A DNA stretch of 64,000 bases, taken from assembly GCF_016894345.1 (NCBI RefSeq), contig NZ_CP069798.1:1881385-1945384 (forward strand), read 5' to 3'. Shown here piece by piece: positions 1 to 9,269 of this stretch (position 1 is the first letter of the stretch; each line of letters opens with the position of its first letter). The notes below the pieces were generated by a model that saw nothing but the letters and a program-made list of their open reading frames with translations, had not been told where the DNA came from and did not search any database. Source of the DNA: Paralysiella testudinis (GTDB lineage Bacteria; Pseudomonadota; Gammaproteobacteria; Burkholderiales; Neisseriaceae). The translations under genes were made by a program, and so were the position numbers.

Positions 1-80
1 GCTGTTTCTCCCGTAAACCCCTGTCGTCTTAAGCTGGTCGCGGCCGATGACGACGTTTTTATCTTTTGGAGTTTTATACT

Positions 81-653
81 ATGTCTTACGAAATCAATGC
101 TGTAAATCGCGAAGCACAGGGCACTGGTGCGAGCCGCCGCCTGCGTCGCGAAGGCCAAGTACCGGCTGTTTTGTACGGTGAAGGCACCGAGCCTATGGCC
201 ATTGCCGTAGAGCACAAAGCCATGTTCTACGCTTTGGAAAAAGAATCTTTCCACACCGCCATCATCAAGCTGAACCTCGATGGCAAAACCCACGACGTGA
301 TTGTGCGCGACTTCCAAATGCACCCGTTCAAACAACAAGTGCAACACATCGACTTCCAAGCGCTGGACATGAACAAGCCGGTGCAAATCCGCATTCCGGT
401 GCACTTGCTCAATGCCGAAGCTTCTGTGGCGGTGAAACTGCAAGGCGGCCGTGTTTCTTTGCTGAACAACACCGTAGAAGTATTGGCACTACCCAAAGAC
501 ATTCCGGCGTCGCTGGAATTGGATGTGTCTAAAGTGCACGCAGGCCAAATCCTGCATTTGTCTGACATTGTGTTCCCGGAAGGTGTTTCCAGCGTGGCAT
601 TGAAACGCAACGAAAACCTGCCCGTGGCTGCGGTAACCGGCAAAAAACGCTAA
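81..653 (+). CDS. rplY: 50S ribosomal protein L25 (general stress protein Ctc type)
   Basis: Binds 5S rRNA in the large ribosomal subunit. The N-terminal L25 domain begins [20 protein letters not shown], followed by the typical VPAVLYGEG segment. The C-terminal Ctc/TL5 beta domain follows, giving 190 aa, so this is the long two-domain form. An in-frame ATG at 66 exists, but ATG 81 is chosen because GGAG lies 9 bases upstream and the family N-terminus starts there. A strong terminator follows at 676-708. The first 60 bases of the window hold no recognisable gene. Confidence 0.95.
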   Translation: MSYEINAVNREAQGTGASRRLRREGQVPAVLYGEGTEPMAIAVEHKAMFYALEKESFHTAIIKLNLDGKTHDVIVRDFQMHPFKQQVQHIDFQALDMNKPVQIRIPVHLLNAEASVAVKLQGGRVSLLNNTVEVLALPKDIPASLELDVSKVHAGQILHLSDIVFPEGVSSVALKRNENLPVAAVTGKKR

Positions 654-675
654 TCGCCATTGGTGCGAAGCCGCG

Positions 676-708
676 AAAAAACCCGCTGTGGATAACAGCG
701 GGTTTTTT
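676..708 (+). terminator. Rho-independent terminator after rplY
   Basis: Perfect 14-bp stem (676-689 with 695-708) around a 5-base loop; the stem ends in six T on the plus strand. A second inverted pair made of DUS cores (725-738 with 744-757) follows and may act as a back-up. Confidence 0.9.
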
Positions 709-724
709 GTATGCTTTTATGCTT

Positions 725-757
725 AAAGGCTGCCTGAATGTTTTTCAGGCAGCCTTT
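725..757. repeat. Inverted pair of DNA uptake sequences
   Basis: AAAGGCTGCCTGAA and its exact complement are separated by 5 bases. This is the Simonsiella-type DUS (AGGCTGCCTGAA) in hairpin form, the commonest arrangement in this window. Other inverted pairs are near 17232-17275, 23621-23658, 33860-33895, 35367-35415 and 40140-40172. Confidence 0.85.
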
Positions 758-839
758 AGACTTTATTCCCTAAGTAAAGCAACGTAAAATAAAGCGGTGG
801 AGCGACTTATATTTAGAGATAGCAAACAAAGGATAAAAA

Positions 840-2042
840 ATGATGCAGGAACAATTAAACGCCGTGGTGTTGCCTAATGAGAACGGCTTTTTCGGTGCAC
901 ATGGGGGCAAAATCGACCATCCGGGTTTGGCGGTGGCGATGGCGGAAATCGAGGCCGGTTTCCGCAGTATTATCGGCGATGCCGATTTTATTGCTGAAAT
1001 GAAGCGTTTGCAGCAAACCTATGTCGGCCGTCCCAGCCCGCTCTACCATGCCAAAACGCTGTCGCAGCGCGGTGCGCAAATTTATTTGAAGCGCGAAGAT
1101 TTGAACCATACCGGCGCGCACAAAATCAACCATTGTATTGGCGAAGCATTGTTGGCCAAAAAACTGGGCAAGAAAAAAGTGATTGCCGAAACCGGTGCCG
1201 GGCAGCATGGCGTGGCATTGGCCACGGCGGCGGCGCTGGTGGGGCTGGAGTGTGAAATCCACATGGGTGTGGTGGACATGGCCAAAGAGCATCCGAATGT
1301 GGCGCGCATGAAGATTTTGGGTGCCAAGCTGGTGCCGGTGTCGGCGGGGGCGGGCACCTTGAAAGAAGCGGTGGACAGCGCGTTTGGCGCCTATTTGCAG
1401 GATTTGCAGCACAGCATGTTTGCCATCGGCTCGGTGGTGGGGCCGGCACCTTATCCGGAATTGGTGGCCTATTTTCAATCGATTGTGGGACATGAGGCGC
1501 GCGCGCAGTTTCAAAGCCAATATGGCGGGCTGCCTGATGAAGTGGTGGCCTGTGTGGGCGGCGGCTCGAATGCGCTGGGGCTGTTTAATGCCTTTATCGA
1601 CGACTCGGCAGTAGCATTGGTGGGTGTGGAGCCGGCGGGTGAAGGGCTGGATACGCAACGCCATGCCGCCACGCTCACACTGGGCAAACCGGGTGTAATC
1701 CAAGGCTTCCATTGCTATTATCTGCAAGACGAAAACGGCAACCCGGCGGCGGTGCATTCGATTGCTTCCGGCTTGGATTATCCGGGTGTGGGGCCGCAGC
1801 ACTGCCATTTAAAAGACATTGGCCGCGCCCGCTATGAAACCGCCACCGATGCGGAAACCCTGGCCGCCTTTTTAACCTTATCGCGCGAAGAAGGCATTAT
1901 TCCGGCATTGGAGTCGGCTCACGCCATTGCCTACGCCTTGCGCCGTGCCGCACAACTGGATGGCAGCCAACGCTTGCTGGTGAATTTATCCGGCCGGGGT
2001 GATAAAGACATTGATTTTGCGATTGAGCAGCTAAAATTGTAA
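840..2042 (+). CDS. trpB: Tryptophan synthase beta chain
   Basis: PLP enzyme joining indole and L-serine to make tryptophan, normally complexed with TrpA. The 400 aa length is typical. The PLP lysine is about residue 95 in HTGAHKINH, and the phosphate-binding glycine loop GGGSNA lies near residue 240. Start at 840 with AAAGGA upstream; ATG 843 is an alternative. trpA is not in this window, so trpB stands alone here. A perfect DUS-containing hairpin follows. Confidence 0.96.
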   Translation: MMQEQLNAVVLPNENGFFGAHGGKIDHPGLAVAMAEIEAGFRSIIGDADFIAEMKRLQQTYVGRPSPLYHAKTLSQRGAQIYLKREDLNHTGAHKINHCIGEALLAKKLGKKKVIAETGAGQHGVALATAAALVGLECEIHMGVVDMAKEHPNVARMKILGAKLVPVSAGAGTLKEAVDSAFGAYLQDLQHSMFAIGSVVGPAPYPELVAYFQSIVGHEARAQFQSQYGGLPDEVVACVGGGSNALGLFNAFIDDSAVALVGVEPAGEGLDTQRHAATLTLGKPGVIQGFHCYYLQDENGNPAAVHSIASGLDYPGVGPQHCHLKDIGRARYETATDAETLAAFLTLSREEGIIPALESAHAIAYALRRAAQLDGSQRLLVNLSGRGDKDIDFAIEQLKL

Positions 2043-2055
2043 TGGATAGAAAACC

Positions 2056-2090
2056 AAAACCGCTTTTCAGGCAGCCTGAAAAGCGGTTTT
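2056..2090 (+). terminator. Terminator built on a DUS palindrome, after trpB
   Basis: A perfect 15-bp stem (2056-2070 with 2076-2090) with a GCAGC loop, ending in four T. The top of the stem and the loop contain TTCAGGCAGCCTGAA, so one structure serves both as uptake signal and terminator. Confidence 0.85.
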
Positions 2091-2189
2091 GCTATACCCA
2101 CTTTAAACAAACAAAATAAGCAGGGAACTGATTTACTTGGTGCTTCAGCATTATATAGCCAAGAAACGAAATAATCCTACAGCGTTGGC

Positions 2190-2226
2190 TCGCCTATGCA
2201 GTTAGGTTGTTTTGTAAAATGGGCAT
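2190..2226. repeat. Decayed, shortened copy of the 103-bp MITE
   Basis: GCGTTGGCTCGCC, then GCAGTTAGGTT and an ATGGG-containing end, match the two flanks of the MITE copies at 58661-58763 and 63183-63286, but the middle is missing. It lies between trpB and the end of betT. Match judged by eye. Confidence 0.45.
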
Positions 2227-2237
2227 CACCCTAAAAA

Positions 2238-4250
2238 CTAACGTTCCAGATGTAAAAACTGCATATGGCGCTCATACTGGTTGAGCATATCGGTGATGAT
2301 CTGCTCTTTGCTGTAGCCCACCAAATCGTATTCTTGGCTGCCTTCACGCAAGAAAACTTCGGCGCGGTAGTAGTGCTCTTGCTCTTGCTGCGAAGCCAGA
2401 TTACCGGCCTGGCCCAAGGCAAACACGGGTTTGATGGCTTGAATTAGGCGCACTTGGTAGACAAAATCCACTTCTTCGCCGTGCAATACTTCAAAGCTCA
2501 AATCGCAGCCGTTGTCGCCGGTGTGGATTTTGGTGGCTATGCCTTGCTCGCCCAGCTCATTGGCCACTTCCTGCATGGCCGGATGAATGGCGCTGCCGAT
2601 AAAGTGCACCACGGTTTTGCGGCTGGGAAAGTTGACAATGCGGCCTAAGCGCTCGCGCCAACTGAGGCCATGGTTGAGCACCGGTGCCATGTCCACAGTG
2701 CTGGCTTTGCGCTTGTTGCCTTCGCGGCGCAGGCTTATCCACATCGCCACCATATACACAATCAAAATCAGCGAAAACGGCAAACCGGCCACCACCGACA
2801 CGGCCTGCAAAGAGCCAAAGCCACCCGCAAACAGCAGCCCCAGTGTAATCAGGCCGGTGGCGGCAGCCCAAAACAGGCGCAGGCCAATCGGCGCGTCCGC
2901 ACCGGAGCTTAGGTTTTTTGAGCTTAAGTTGGCCAGCACCAAAGCACCGGAGTCGGCCGAGGTGACAAAAAACACCAAGCCAATCACCACTGCGGCCAAA
3001 GACAATACTGACGCGCCCGGATAATGCTCAAACAAGATAAACATGCCCATGGCCGGGTCTTCCAAGGCCACTTGGCCAAGCTCAGCAGCACCGTGGCTCA
3101 CCAAATCAATGGCGCTGTTGCCGAAGATGGCAAACCAGGCAAAGATAAAGCCCAGCGGGATAAACATCACCCCAAACACAAATTCGCGCAAGGTGCGGCC
3201 ACGCGAAATGCGGGCGATAAACAAGCCCACAAACGGCGCCCATGCCACCCACCAAGCCCAGAAGAAAATTGTCCAGCCCGATTTCCATTCCGCACCCGCT
3301 TCGCCTTGATAGGCATACACATCAAAGGTTTTGCCGATTAAGGTTTGGAAATAGTCGCCGATATTTTGGGTGAAGCTGTTGAGCAAAAACAAGGTAGGGC
3401 CCATTACCAGCAGCGCCAGCAGCAGCAAGGTGGCCGCCGCCATATTGGCTTCCGACAAACGGCGCACGCCGCGCTCCACCCCCGACATGGCCGACACACC
3501 CGCCACCACAATCACACCGATAATAATCGCCGACTGCACCCATTTGCTCGATTCAATGCCGAATACATGGCTTAAACCGGCATTGGCCTGCAAGACGCCG
3601 ATACCCAAGCTGGTGGCGATGCCCAGCAAGGTGCACACCACGCCGAAGGTGTCGACACTGTGGCCAAGCCAGCCATTGGTGCGGCGCTGCCCAAACACCG
3701 GCACCAGCGCACTGCGCAAGGCCAGCGGCAGATTGTGGCGGTAGGCAAAGTAGGCCAAGGTCATGCCAATCAGAGCGTAAATGCCCCAGCCGTGCAGCCC
3801 CCAGTGCAAAAAGGTTTGCGCAATCGCCGCCCGCGCCGCTTCCGGCGTACCGGCCTCGCCCATGCTGGGGGTGAGGTAGTGTGCCAGCGGCTCGGAAGCG
3901 CCGAAAAACAGCAAATCAATGCCGATACCGGCAGAAAACAGCATCGCTGCCCAAGTGATAAACGGAAAATCCGGCTTATCGTGATCTTGCCCCAGCTTGA
4001 TGTTGCCATAGCTGGAAAAGCCGATAAACAGCGCAAACAGGCTGTAAGCGGCCACCACCAGCATGTAATACCAGCCGAAATGATCCGACACCCAGCGCAA
4101 AGACTGGCCGAGCAGCGCCTCACTGGTGGCAGGAAAAAGAATGGTGAATAAAATCAGCGCCACTGAAAGCAGGGCAGAAGCATAAAACACGATTTTGTTT
4201 ACCGACAAGGTATTTTCTTTATCGGGCAGGGTATCGGGGTTTTGGTACAT
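2238..4250 (-). CDS. betT: BCCT-family choline/betaine transporter, BetT type
   Basis: Secondary transporter importing choline (or betaine), driven by the proton or sodium gradient. 670 aa with about 12 membrane segments. The BCCT signature is clear in TM8 (FFWAWWVAWAPFVGLFIARI). A cytoplasmic C-terminal extension of about 150 aa after the last helix is typical of osmosensing BetT rather than of short BCCT carriers. With betA and betB on the same strand it forms the choline-to-betaine pathway, but REP elements and a GIY-YIG gene lie between it and betA, so it is probably a separate transcript. Confidence 0.9.
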   Translation of the reverse strand: MYQNPDTLPDKENTLSVNKIVFYASALLSVALILFTILFPATSEALLGQSLRWVSDHFGWYYMLVVAAYSLFALFIGFSSYGNIKLGQDHDKPDFPFITWAAMLFSAGIGIDLLFFGASEPLAHYLTPSMGEAGTPEAARAAIAQTFLHWGLHGWGIYALIGMTLAYFAYRHNLPLALRSALVPVFGQRRTNGWLGHSVDTFGVVCTLLGIATSLGIGVLQANAGLSHVFGIESSKWVQSAIIIGVIVVAGVSAMSGVERGVRRLSEANMAAATLLLLALLVMGPTLFLLNSFTQNIGDYFQTLIGKTFDVYAYQGEAGAEWKSGWTIFFWAWWVAWAPFVGLFIARISRGRTLREFVFGVMFIPLGFIFAWFAIFGNSAIDLVSHGAAELGQVALEDPAMGMFILFEHYPGASVLSLAAVVIGLVFFVTSADSGALVLANLSSKNLSSGADAPIGLRLFWAAATGLITLGLLFAGGFGSLQAVSVVAGLPFSLILIVYMVAMWISLRREGNKRKASTVDMAPVLNHGLSWRERLGRIVNFPSRKTVVHFIGSAIHPAMQEVANELGEQGIATKIHTGDNGCDLSFEVLHGEEVDFVYQVRLIQAIKPVFALGQAGNLASQQEQEHYYRAEVFLREGSQEYDLVGYSKEQIITDMLNQYERHMQFLHLER

Positions 4251-4390
4251 GCATACTCGCTTTCGGGTGGGTTGATAAAGGGGTATTGCTTAAAGTGGCT
4301 TTGCTGCTCCTGCGCAGGCAAAAATTCTGCTTATGGCGGTAAGGCTGCCTGAAAAACAAATGGGTAAAGTGCTTAAAAAATGCAAGTACG

Positions 4391-4512
4391 CCGCACCTGC
4401 TTAGGCAATGCTCAGAGCAAAGCATCGCTTTGCTTTTTACCATTTCAGAATTAGGTAAACATATTCACTGAAGCTGCGCTTCAGACTGGGCCCCTGCCTG
4501 CGCAGGGGCGAC
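4391..4512. repeat. REP doublet, copy A
   Basis: Two REP-like units of about 45 nt in inverted orientation (4391-4433 and 4468-4512). Each unit consists of two small hairpins. The left unit is partly decayed, but GCAAAGC/GCTTTGC remains. The right unit has CTGAAGC/GCTTCAG and GCCCCTGC/GCAGGGGC. The last stem differs from the other copies by a paired, pairing-preserving change. Confidence 0.75.
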
Positions 4513-4573
4513 GGAATTTAAATTTTACCCAATTTAGGCAGCATCAAAATTTGACAAACAATAGATAACAGCT

Positions 4574-4697
4574 GTCGCACCTGCGTAGGCAAGTGCCCAG
4601 TGCAAAGCATCGCTTTGCTCTTTTACCATTCCATAATTAAGTAAACACATCACTGAAGCCTTGCTTCAGACTGGGCTCCTGCCTGCGCAGGAGCGAC
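4574..4697. repeat. REP doublet, copy B
   Basis: Inverted REP units at 4574-4619 and 4653-4697. The left begins GTCGCACCTGCG and carries GCAAAGC/GCTTTGC. The right has CTGAAGC/GCTTCAG and CTCCTGC/GCAGGAG and ends GCGAC. It lies about 30 bp from the stop of the GIY-YIG gene. Confidence 0.8.
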
Positions 4698-4728
4698 GGA
4701 GTTTAAATTTCACTAAATTCAGGCAGCA

Positions 4729-5019
4729 TCAAGCGATAATCTGCGGCCATAAATCTACCCAATCGGGATTACGGGTTTCAATTAAATGTAATTTCCAGCT
4801 GCGTTTCCATTTTTTCAATTGTTTTTCACGGGTGATGGCTGCGATTATGTTGTCATGTAACTCATACCAAACCAGTAAATTCAAATCATGCTTTGCCGTA
4901 AAATCGCAGCCCAAACCTTGCTTATGCTGCCAAATCCGCTGGATTAAATGACTGGTAACGCCGATATAAAGGGTGCCGTTGCGTTGGTTGGCCATAATAT
5001 AAACAGCAGCCTGGCGCAT
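4729..5019 (-). CDS. Small single-domain GIY-YIG nuclease
   Basis: 96 aa, essentially one GIY-YIG domain. Visible are VYI (residues 6-8), YIG (18-20), the catalytic arginine about R28 (IQRIWQHK) and the metal-binding glutamate about E65 in REKQLKKWKRSWK. It ends DWVDLW, typical of the UPF0213/YhbQ-like stand-alone family, whose members probably cut DNA; the substrate is unknown. Start 5019 is preferred to 5034 because AAGGA lies 7 bases upstream. REP doublets flank the gene on both sides (B and C). Confidence 0.88.
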   Translation of the reverse strand: MRQAAVYIMANQRNGTLYIGVTSHLIQRIWQHKQGLGCDFTAKHDLNLLVWYELHDNIIAAITREKQLKKWKRSWKLHLIETRNPDWVDLWPQIIA

Positions 5020-5090
5020 ACTTGTTCCTTTCATCCTATTGTGGTAAGGCTGCCTGAAAACGAAGTTGTATTACAACATCTTCAAAGTAC

Positions 5091-5216
5091 GTCGCACCTG
5101 CGCAGGCAGGTGCCCAGTGCAAAGCGCAGCTTTGCTTTTTTGACCATTTCAGAAATATGTAAGCACATTCACTGAAGCGGCATTTCAGACGGGCTTCCTG
5201 CTTGCGTAGAAACGAC
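5091..5216. repeat. REP doublet, copy C
   Basis: The left unit (5091-5135) is the best preserved in the window: GTCGCACCTGCGCAGGCAGG, then a GCAAAGC/GCTTTGC hairpin. The right unit (5172-5216) is decayed. It lies about 70 bp upstream of the GIY-YIG start. Translated, this repeat gives the spurious peptide APACAGA often mis-called as protein. Confidence 0.78.
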
Positions 5217-5266
5217 ACAGCTTAATTTTCAGGCTGCCTGAAAAACACTATTGGCCAGAAAACGCC

Positions 5267-6955
5267 TTAACCGGCCCGTTTCGGCTCGCCGCGTGCAGGG
5301 GCATCGTTGGCCACATAATAGGCCACATCAGCGCGAGGTAACGGGGCGCGGCCACGGATGTGGTCGGCGATTTTTTCGGCCAGCATAATGGTAGTGGCGT
5401 TGAGGTTGCCGGTGATGATGTTGGGCATAATCGAAGCGTCCACCACGCGCAAGGCATCGATGCCGTGTACGCGGCCTTGGCTGTCTACCACGGCGTCATT
5501 GCCTTCGCCCATGGCGCAGGTGCAAGAAGGGTGGTAGGCGGTTTCGGCGTGGTTCTTTACGTATTCGTCGAGCTCGGCATCGCTTTGCAGATTGGCTGCC
5601 GGGGTAATCACTTTGCCGCGATAGGCGTCCAGTGCAGGCTGGTTGATGATGTCGCGGGTAATGCGGATGGCGGCGCGGAATTCCTGCCAATCTTGCTCAT
5701 GTGCCATGTAGTTGAACAAAATACTGGGGTGTTCGGCGGCGTTTTTCGATTTGATTTTGATGCGGCCGCGGCTGGGCGAGCGCATTGAGCCCACATGCGC
5801 TTGAAAGCTGTGCGCTTTGCTGGCATTGCGGCCATCGTAGCGTACGGCAATCGGCAAAAAGTGGTATTGCAGATTGGGCCAAGCCACCGATTCATCGCTG
5901 CGGATAAAGCCGCCCGCTTCAAAGTGGTTGGTGGCACCCAGGCCTGTGCCGTTAAACAGCCATTCGGCGCCTATCGCCGGTTTGTTCCACCATTGGGTGG
6001 CGGGGGCGATGGACACAGGCTGGGTGCATTCGTACTGCATATAGAGTTCGAGATGGTCTTGCAGATTATTGCCCACGCCCGGCAAATCCAGCACTTCGGC
6101 CACGCCCGCTTCGGCCAACCAAGCTCCGGGGCCGATGCCGCTGCGCTGCAAAATTTGCGGCGAAGCAATGGCACCGGCGCAGAGCAATACTTCACGGGCG
6201 GCATGGGCGGTGTGGCTGCGGCCTTGGTATTCAAAACGCACGCCCACGGCGCGTTTGCCCTCAAATACGATGGTATCGGTGAGTGCGCCGGTGTAGATGG
6301 TGAGCCGTTCGCGGCTGCGCGCCATATCCAAATAACCGCGGGCGGTAGATGCGCGGCGGCCTTTGGGGGTAACAAAGCGATCCATCGGCCCGAAGCCTTC
6401 TTGCTGATAGCCGTTCAAATCATCGGTGCGCGGATAGCCCGCATCCACACCGGCCTGAATCATGGCTTCAAACAGCGGGTTTACTCCGGCTTTGGCGGTG
6501 GTAACGTGAATCGGGCCATTGCCGCCGTGGTAGTCGTTGCCGCCCGCATCGCGCTGCTCGGACTTTTTAAAGTAGGGTAGGCAGTCTAGATAAGTCCAAT
6601 TTTCCAGCCCCGGCAATTGCGCCCAGTGGTCGAAATCCAGCGCATTGCCACGGATATAGCACATGCCGTTAATCAAAGACGAACCGCCCAAACCTTTGCC
6701 GCGCCCGCAATCCATCACGCGGTTGTTCATGTGCGGCTCCGGCTCGGTTTTGTAGCCCCAGTTGTAAGTGGTGCCTTGCAGCGGCATGGCCAAGGCGGCA
6801 GGCATTTGGGTGCGGAAATCGAGGCGGTAGTCGGGCAAGCCGGCTTCCAGTAGCAGCACGCGCACGCCTTCGTCTTCGGTAAGCCGCGCGGCCAGTACAT
6901 TGCCGGCGCTGCCGGCGCCGATAATAATGTAGTCGTATTCTGGCGTGGTTTGCAT
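5267..6955 (-). CDS. betA: Choline dehydrogenase (GMC flavoprotein)
   Basis: Oxidises choline to betaine aldehyde at the membrane, the first step to the osmoprotectant glycine betaine. 562 aa. The FAD-binding motif [16 protein letters not shown] is at the N-terminus, followed by GMC motif [15 protein letters not shown] near residue 85. The active-site histidine region is HPSCTCAMG near residue 475. Start 6955 has AAAGGA about 8 bases upstream. It lies 57 bp after betB on the same strand, so the two are probably co-transcribed. Confidence 0.95.
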   Translation of the reverse strand: MQTTPEYDYIIIGAGSAGNVLAARLTEDEGVRVLLLEAGLPDYRLDFRTQMPAALAMPLQGTTYNWGYKTEPEPHMNNRVMDCGRGKGLGGSSLINGMCYIRGNALDFDHWAQLPGLENWTYLDCLPYFKKSEQRDAGGNDYHGGNGPIHVTTAKAGVNPLFEAMIQAGVDAGYPRTDDLNGYQQEGFGPMDRFVTPKGRRASTARGYLDMARSRERLTIYTGALTDTIVFEGKRAVGVRFEYQGRSHTAHAAREVLLCAGAIASPQILQRSGIGPGAWLAEAGVAEVLDLPGVGNNLQDHLELYMQYECTQPVSIAPATQWWNKPAIGAEWLFNGTGLGATNHFEAGGFIRSDESVAWPNLQYHFLPIAVRYDGRNASKAHSFQAHVGSMRSPSRGRIKIKSKNAAEHPSILFNYMAHEQDWQEFRAAIRITRDIINQPALDAYRGKVITPAANLQSDAELDEYVKNHAETAYHPSCTCAMGEGNDAVVDSQGRVHGIDALRVVDASIMPNIITGNLNATTIMLAEKIADHIRGRAPLPRADVAYYVANDAPARGEPKRAG

Positions 6956-7012
6956 GATGCGTCCTTTCTCAAATATTGATGTTTTCGTGTGGTTTTATGT
7001 TTTCAGGCAGCC

Positions 7013-8473
7013 TTAAAACACCGACACAAAACCACCCAATTCCACCTGCACCGATTTGGTTTGCGTGTAGTGCAGCAGCGTTTGCACGCCGTTTTCACGG
7101 CCGATGCCGCTTTGTTTGTAGCCGCCCACAGGCATTTGCGCGGGCGATTCGCCCCAACTGTTAATCCAGCAAATACCGGCTTGAAGCTGGCCGATAATGC
7201 GGTGGGCGCGTTTTAAATCGGGCGTTACCACCCCGGCGGCCAGCCCGTATTCAGTGGCGTTGGCGCGCACCAGCACTTCTTCTTCGGTGGTGTAGCTGAG
7301 AATGCTCATCACCGGGCCGAAAATTTCTTCACGCACAATGGTCATGTCGTCGTGGCAGTCGCTAAATACGGTGGGCGCAACATAGGCACCGGCGGCCAAA
7401 TCCGCGGGCAAATCAGTGCCGCCGGCCAGCAGCTTGGCGCCTTCGGCACAGCCTTTCTCAATATAGCCCAGCACTTTATCGCGATGGGCAAAGCTCACCA
7501 ACGGGCCGAAATTGGTATTTTCATCTTGCGGATTGCCAATGCGGATGCGTGCTACCCGCTCAAGCACGGCTGCTTCAAAGGCTTCTTTCATACCCACCGG
7601 CACAAACACGCGCGTGCCGTTGGTGCATACTTGGCCGGAGCTGTAAAAATTGGCCATCATGGCAATATCGGCGGCCAGATTGATGTCGGCATCGGGGCAG
7701 ATAATCAGCGGTGATTTGCCGCCCAATTCCATGGTGACTTCTTTTAACGATGAAGCCGCCGCTTGCGCCATCACTTTTTTGCCGGTGGGCACGCCGCCGG
7801 TAAAGGAGATTTTGGCAATCGCCGGATGCTCGCTCAACGCCTGACCCACGCGCCAATCGCCTTGCACCACATTAAACACACCGGCAGGCACGCCCGCTTC
7901 GGTGAAAATTTCCGCCAGCTTCAACGCGCCCAGCGGCGTCACTTCGCTGGGTTTGAAAATCATGGCATTGCCCGCGGCCAGCGCCGGGGCGGCTTTCCAC
8001 ATGGCGATTTGAATCGGGTAGTTCCACGCGCCGATGCCCGCCACCACGCCCAAAGGCTCTTGGCGGGTGTAGACAAAGCTGGTGTCGCGCAGGGGAATCT
8101 GCCGCCCCTCCAGCGCGGTGGCCAAACCGGCGTAGTATTCAATCACATCGGCACCGGTGACCACATCCACATAGCGGGTTTCCGACAATGGCTTGCCGGT
8201 GTCGAGCGTTTCCAGTTGCGCCAATTCGTTGTTTCGGCTGCGCAAAATCGCCACTGCCGCCAGCAAAATGCGGCTGCGCTCCACGGCGGTTTTGGCCGCC
8301 CAGATTTTTTGTCCTTCTATGGCACCGGCCACCGCCGCATCGATTTCGGCGGCATCGCTGTGCTGGATTACGGCCAAGGTGTCGCCATTGGCCGGATTGA
8401 TGCTGGCAAAGGTTTCGGCGGCGGGGTTGTGGGCGGTGTAAGCGCCGTTGATGTAGGCGGTAAGGGTGTTCAT
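7013..8473 (-). CDS. betB: Betaine-aldehyde dehydrogenase
   Basis: NAD(P)-dependent oxidation of betaine aldehyde to glycine betaine. 486 aa, standard for the family. Motifs seen: ELGGKSPLI (catalytic glutamate), [14 protein letters not shown] (catalytic cysteine) and [10 protein letters not shown]. Start 8473 is preceded by AAAGGA. It is first in a betB-betA operon. The usual regulator gene betI is not adjacent or elsewhere in the window. Confidence 0.95.
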   Translation of the reverse strand: MNTLTAYINGAYTAHNPAAETFASINPANGDTLAVIQHSDAAEIDAAVAGAIEGQKIWAAKTAVERSRILLAAVAILRSRNNELAQLETLDTGKPLSETRYVDVVTGADVIEYYAGLATALEGRQIPLRDTSFVYTRQEPLGVVAGIGAWNYPIQIAMWKAAPALAAGNAMIFKPSEVTPLGALKLAEIFTEAGVPAGVFNVVQGDWRVGQALSEHPAIAKISFTGGVPTGKKVMAQAAASSLKEVTMELGGKSPLIICPDADINLAADIAMMANFYSSGQVCTNGTRVFVPVGMKEAFEAAVLERVARIRIGNPQDENTNFGPLVSFAHRDKVLGYIEKGCAEGAKLLAGGTDLPADLAAGAYVAPTVFSDCHDDMTIVREEIFGPVMSILSYTTEEEVLVRANATEYGLAAGVVTPDLKRAHRIIGQLQAGICWINSWGESPAQMPVGGYKQSGIGRENGVQTLLHYTQTKSVQVELGGFVSVF

Positions 8474-8520
8474 AGCATCCTTTCTGAGGTGGCGAGCCTT
8501 AGGCTGCCTGAAAAAGCAAA

Positions 8521-8547
8521 AGCAGCATAAGTTGGGCTTATGCTGCT
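8521..8547 (-). terminator. Hairpin after folA
   Basis: AGCAGCATAAG and CTTATGCTGCT pair around a short loop between the folA stop and the betB start. It is a probable terminator for folA on the minus strand; the following A/T run is only moderate. Confidence 0.55.
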
Positions 8548-8631
8548 ATTAAATGAATTACATGAGCTGTATTTTAACAGAAAATAGCAACTTCGTCATT
8601 TAAGCGGTTTTTTACTGCCAAAACAAGGCGT

Positions 8632-9153
8632 TTATGCCGTTGGCGCTGCATCCATGCTGCCGCTAGGCAAACGGCGGTAATGCACAAAATCAAAGCCGAT
8701 ATCATCACGCGTACTGCGCTGGCGGCTGCGTGCCACCTCTTGCCATTGCTGTGGTGCAATCGGCGGAAAAAACGCATCGCCCGCCACGGTGAGCGCCACT
8801 TCGGTGATGCGCAAATCGGTGGCCATGGGCATGGCCTGGGCGTAGATTTCGGCACCGCCCATAATGATGATTTCGGCTTCATCCGCCAGCAGCGCCAAGG
8901 CTGCCTGAAGGCTGGCCGCATGTTCGGCACCGGCCGCCTGCCAATCGCTTTGGCGGCTCACCACCAGATTGCGCCGCCCGGGTAGCGGTTTCTTCGGCAA
9001 TGAATCCCAGGTTTTGCGCCCCATCACCACCGGCTTGCCGAGGGTGTATTGCTTAAAAAAGGCAAAATCTTCGGGGATATGCCACGGCATGCTGTTGTTG
9101 ATGCCGATACAGCCATTGGCGGCGGTGGCGGCGATAAGGGTGATTTGGGGCAT
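8632..9153 (-). CDS. folA: Dihydrofolate reductase
   Basis: NADPH-dependent reduction of dihydrofolate to tetrahydrofolate, needed to recycle the folate oxidised by ThyA. 173 aa. Diagnostic segments are GCIGINNSMPWHIPEDFAFF, VVMGRKTWDSLP with GRRNLVVSR, and IIMGGAEIYAQAM. The start at 9153 lacks a strong Shine-Dalgarno. thyA lies 4.3 kb upstream on the same strand; the IS/MITE block and two accessory genes separate them. Confidence 0.96.
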   Translation of the reverse strand: MPQITLIAATAANGCIGINNSMPWHIPEDFAFFKQYTLGKPVVMGRKTWDSLPKKPLPGRRNLVVSRQSDWQAAGAEHAASLQAALALLADEAEIIIMGGAEIYAQAMPMATDLRITEVALTVAGDAFFPPIAPQQWQEVARSRQRSTRDDIGFDFVHYRRLPSGSMDAAPTA

Positions 9154-9269
9154 AGAATATGGTTTCGCTCGTTAAAGTGACTATAAACGGATTAAAGTAA
9201 GCCGGAGGTTAATTGATTTTTCAGGCAGCCTGAAAACATATTTCAGGTTTATAAATTGGGTTTGGATTA

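Noticed and set aside
855..1808. 317-codon open frame opposite trpB
   Set aside because: Exact antisense shadow of a strongly conserved gene; composition is His/Arg/Gln-rich as expected from the complement of biased codons.
4661..4951. Plus-strand 96-codon frame over the GIY-YIG gene
   Set aside because: Shadow of the nuclease gene and REP copy B; no start signal.
5036..5218. 60-codon open frame containing CALHWAPACAGAT
   Set aside because: This is translation of a REP doublet, a well-known source of false proteins.
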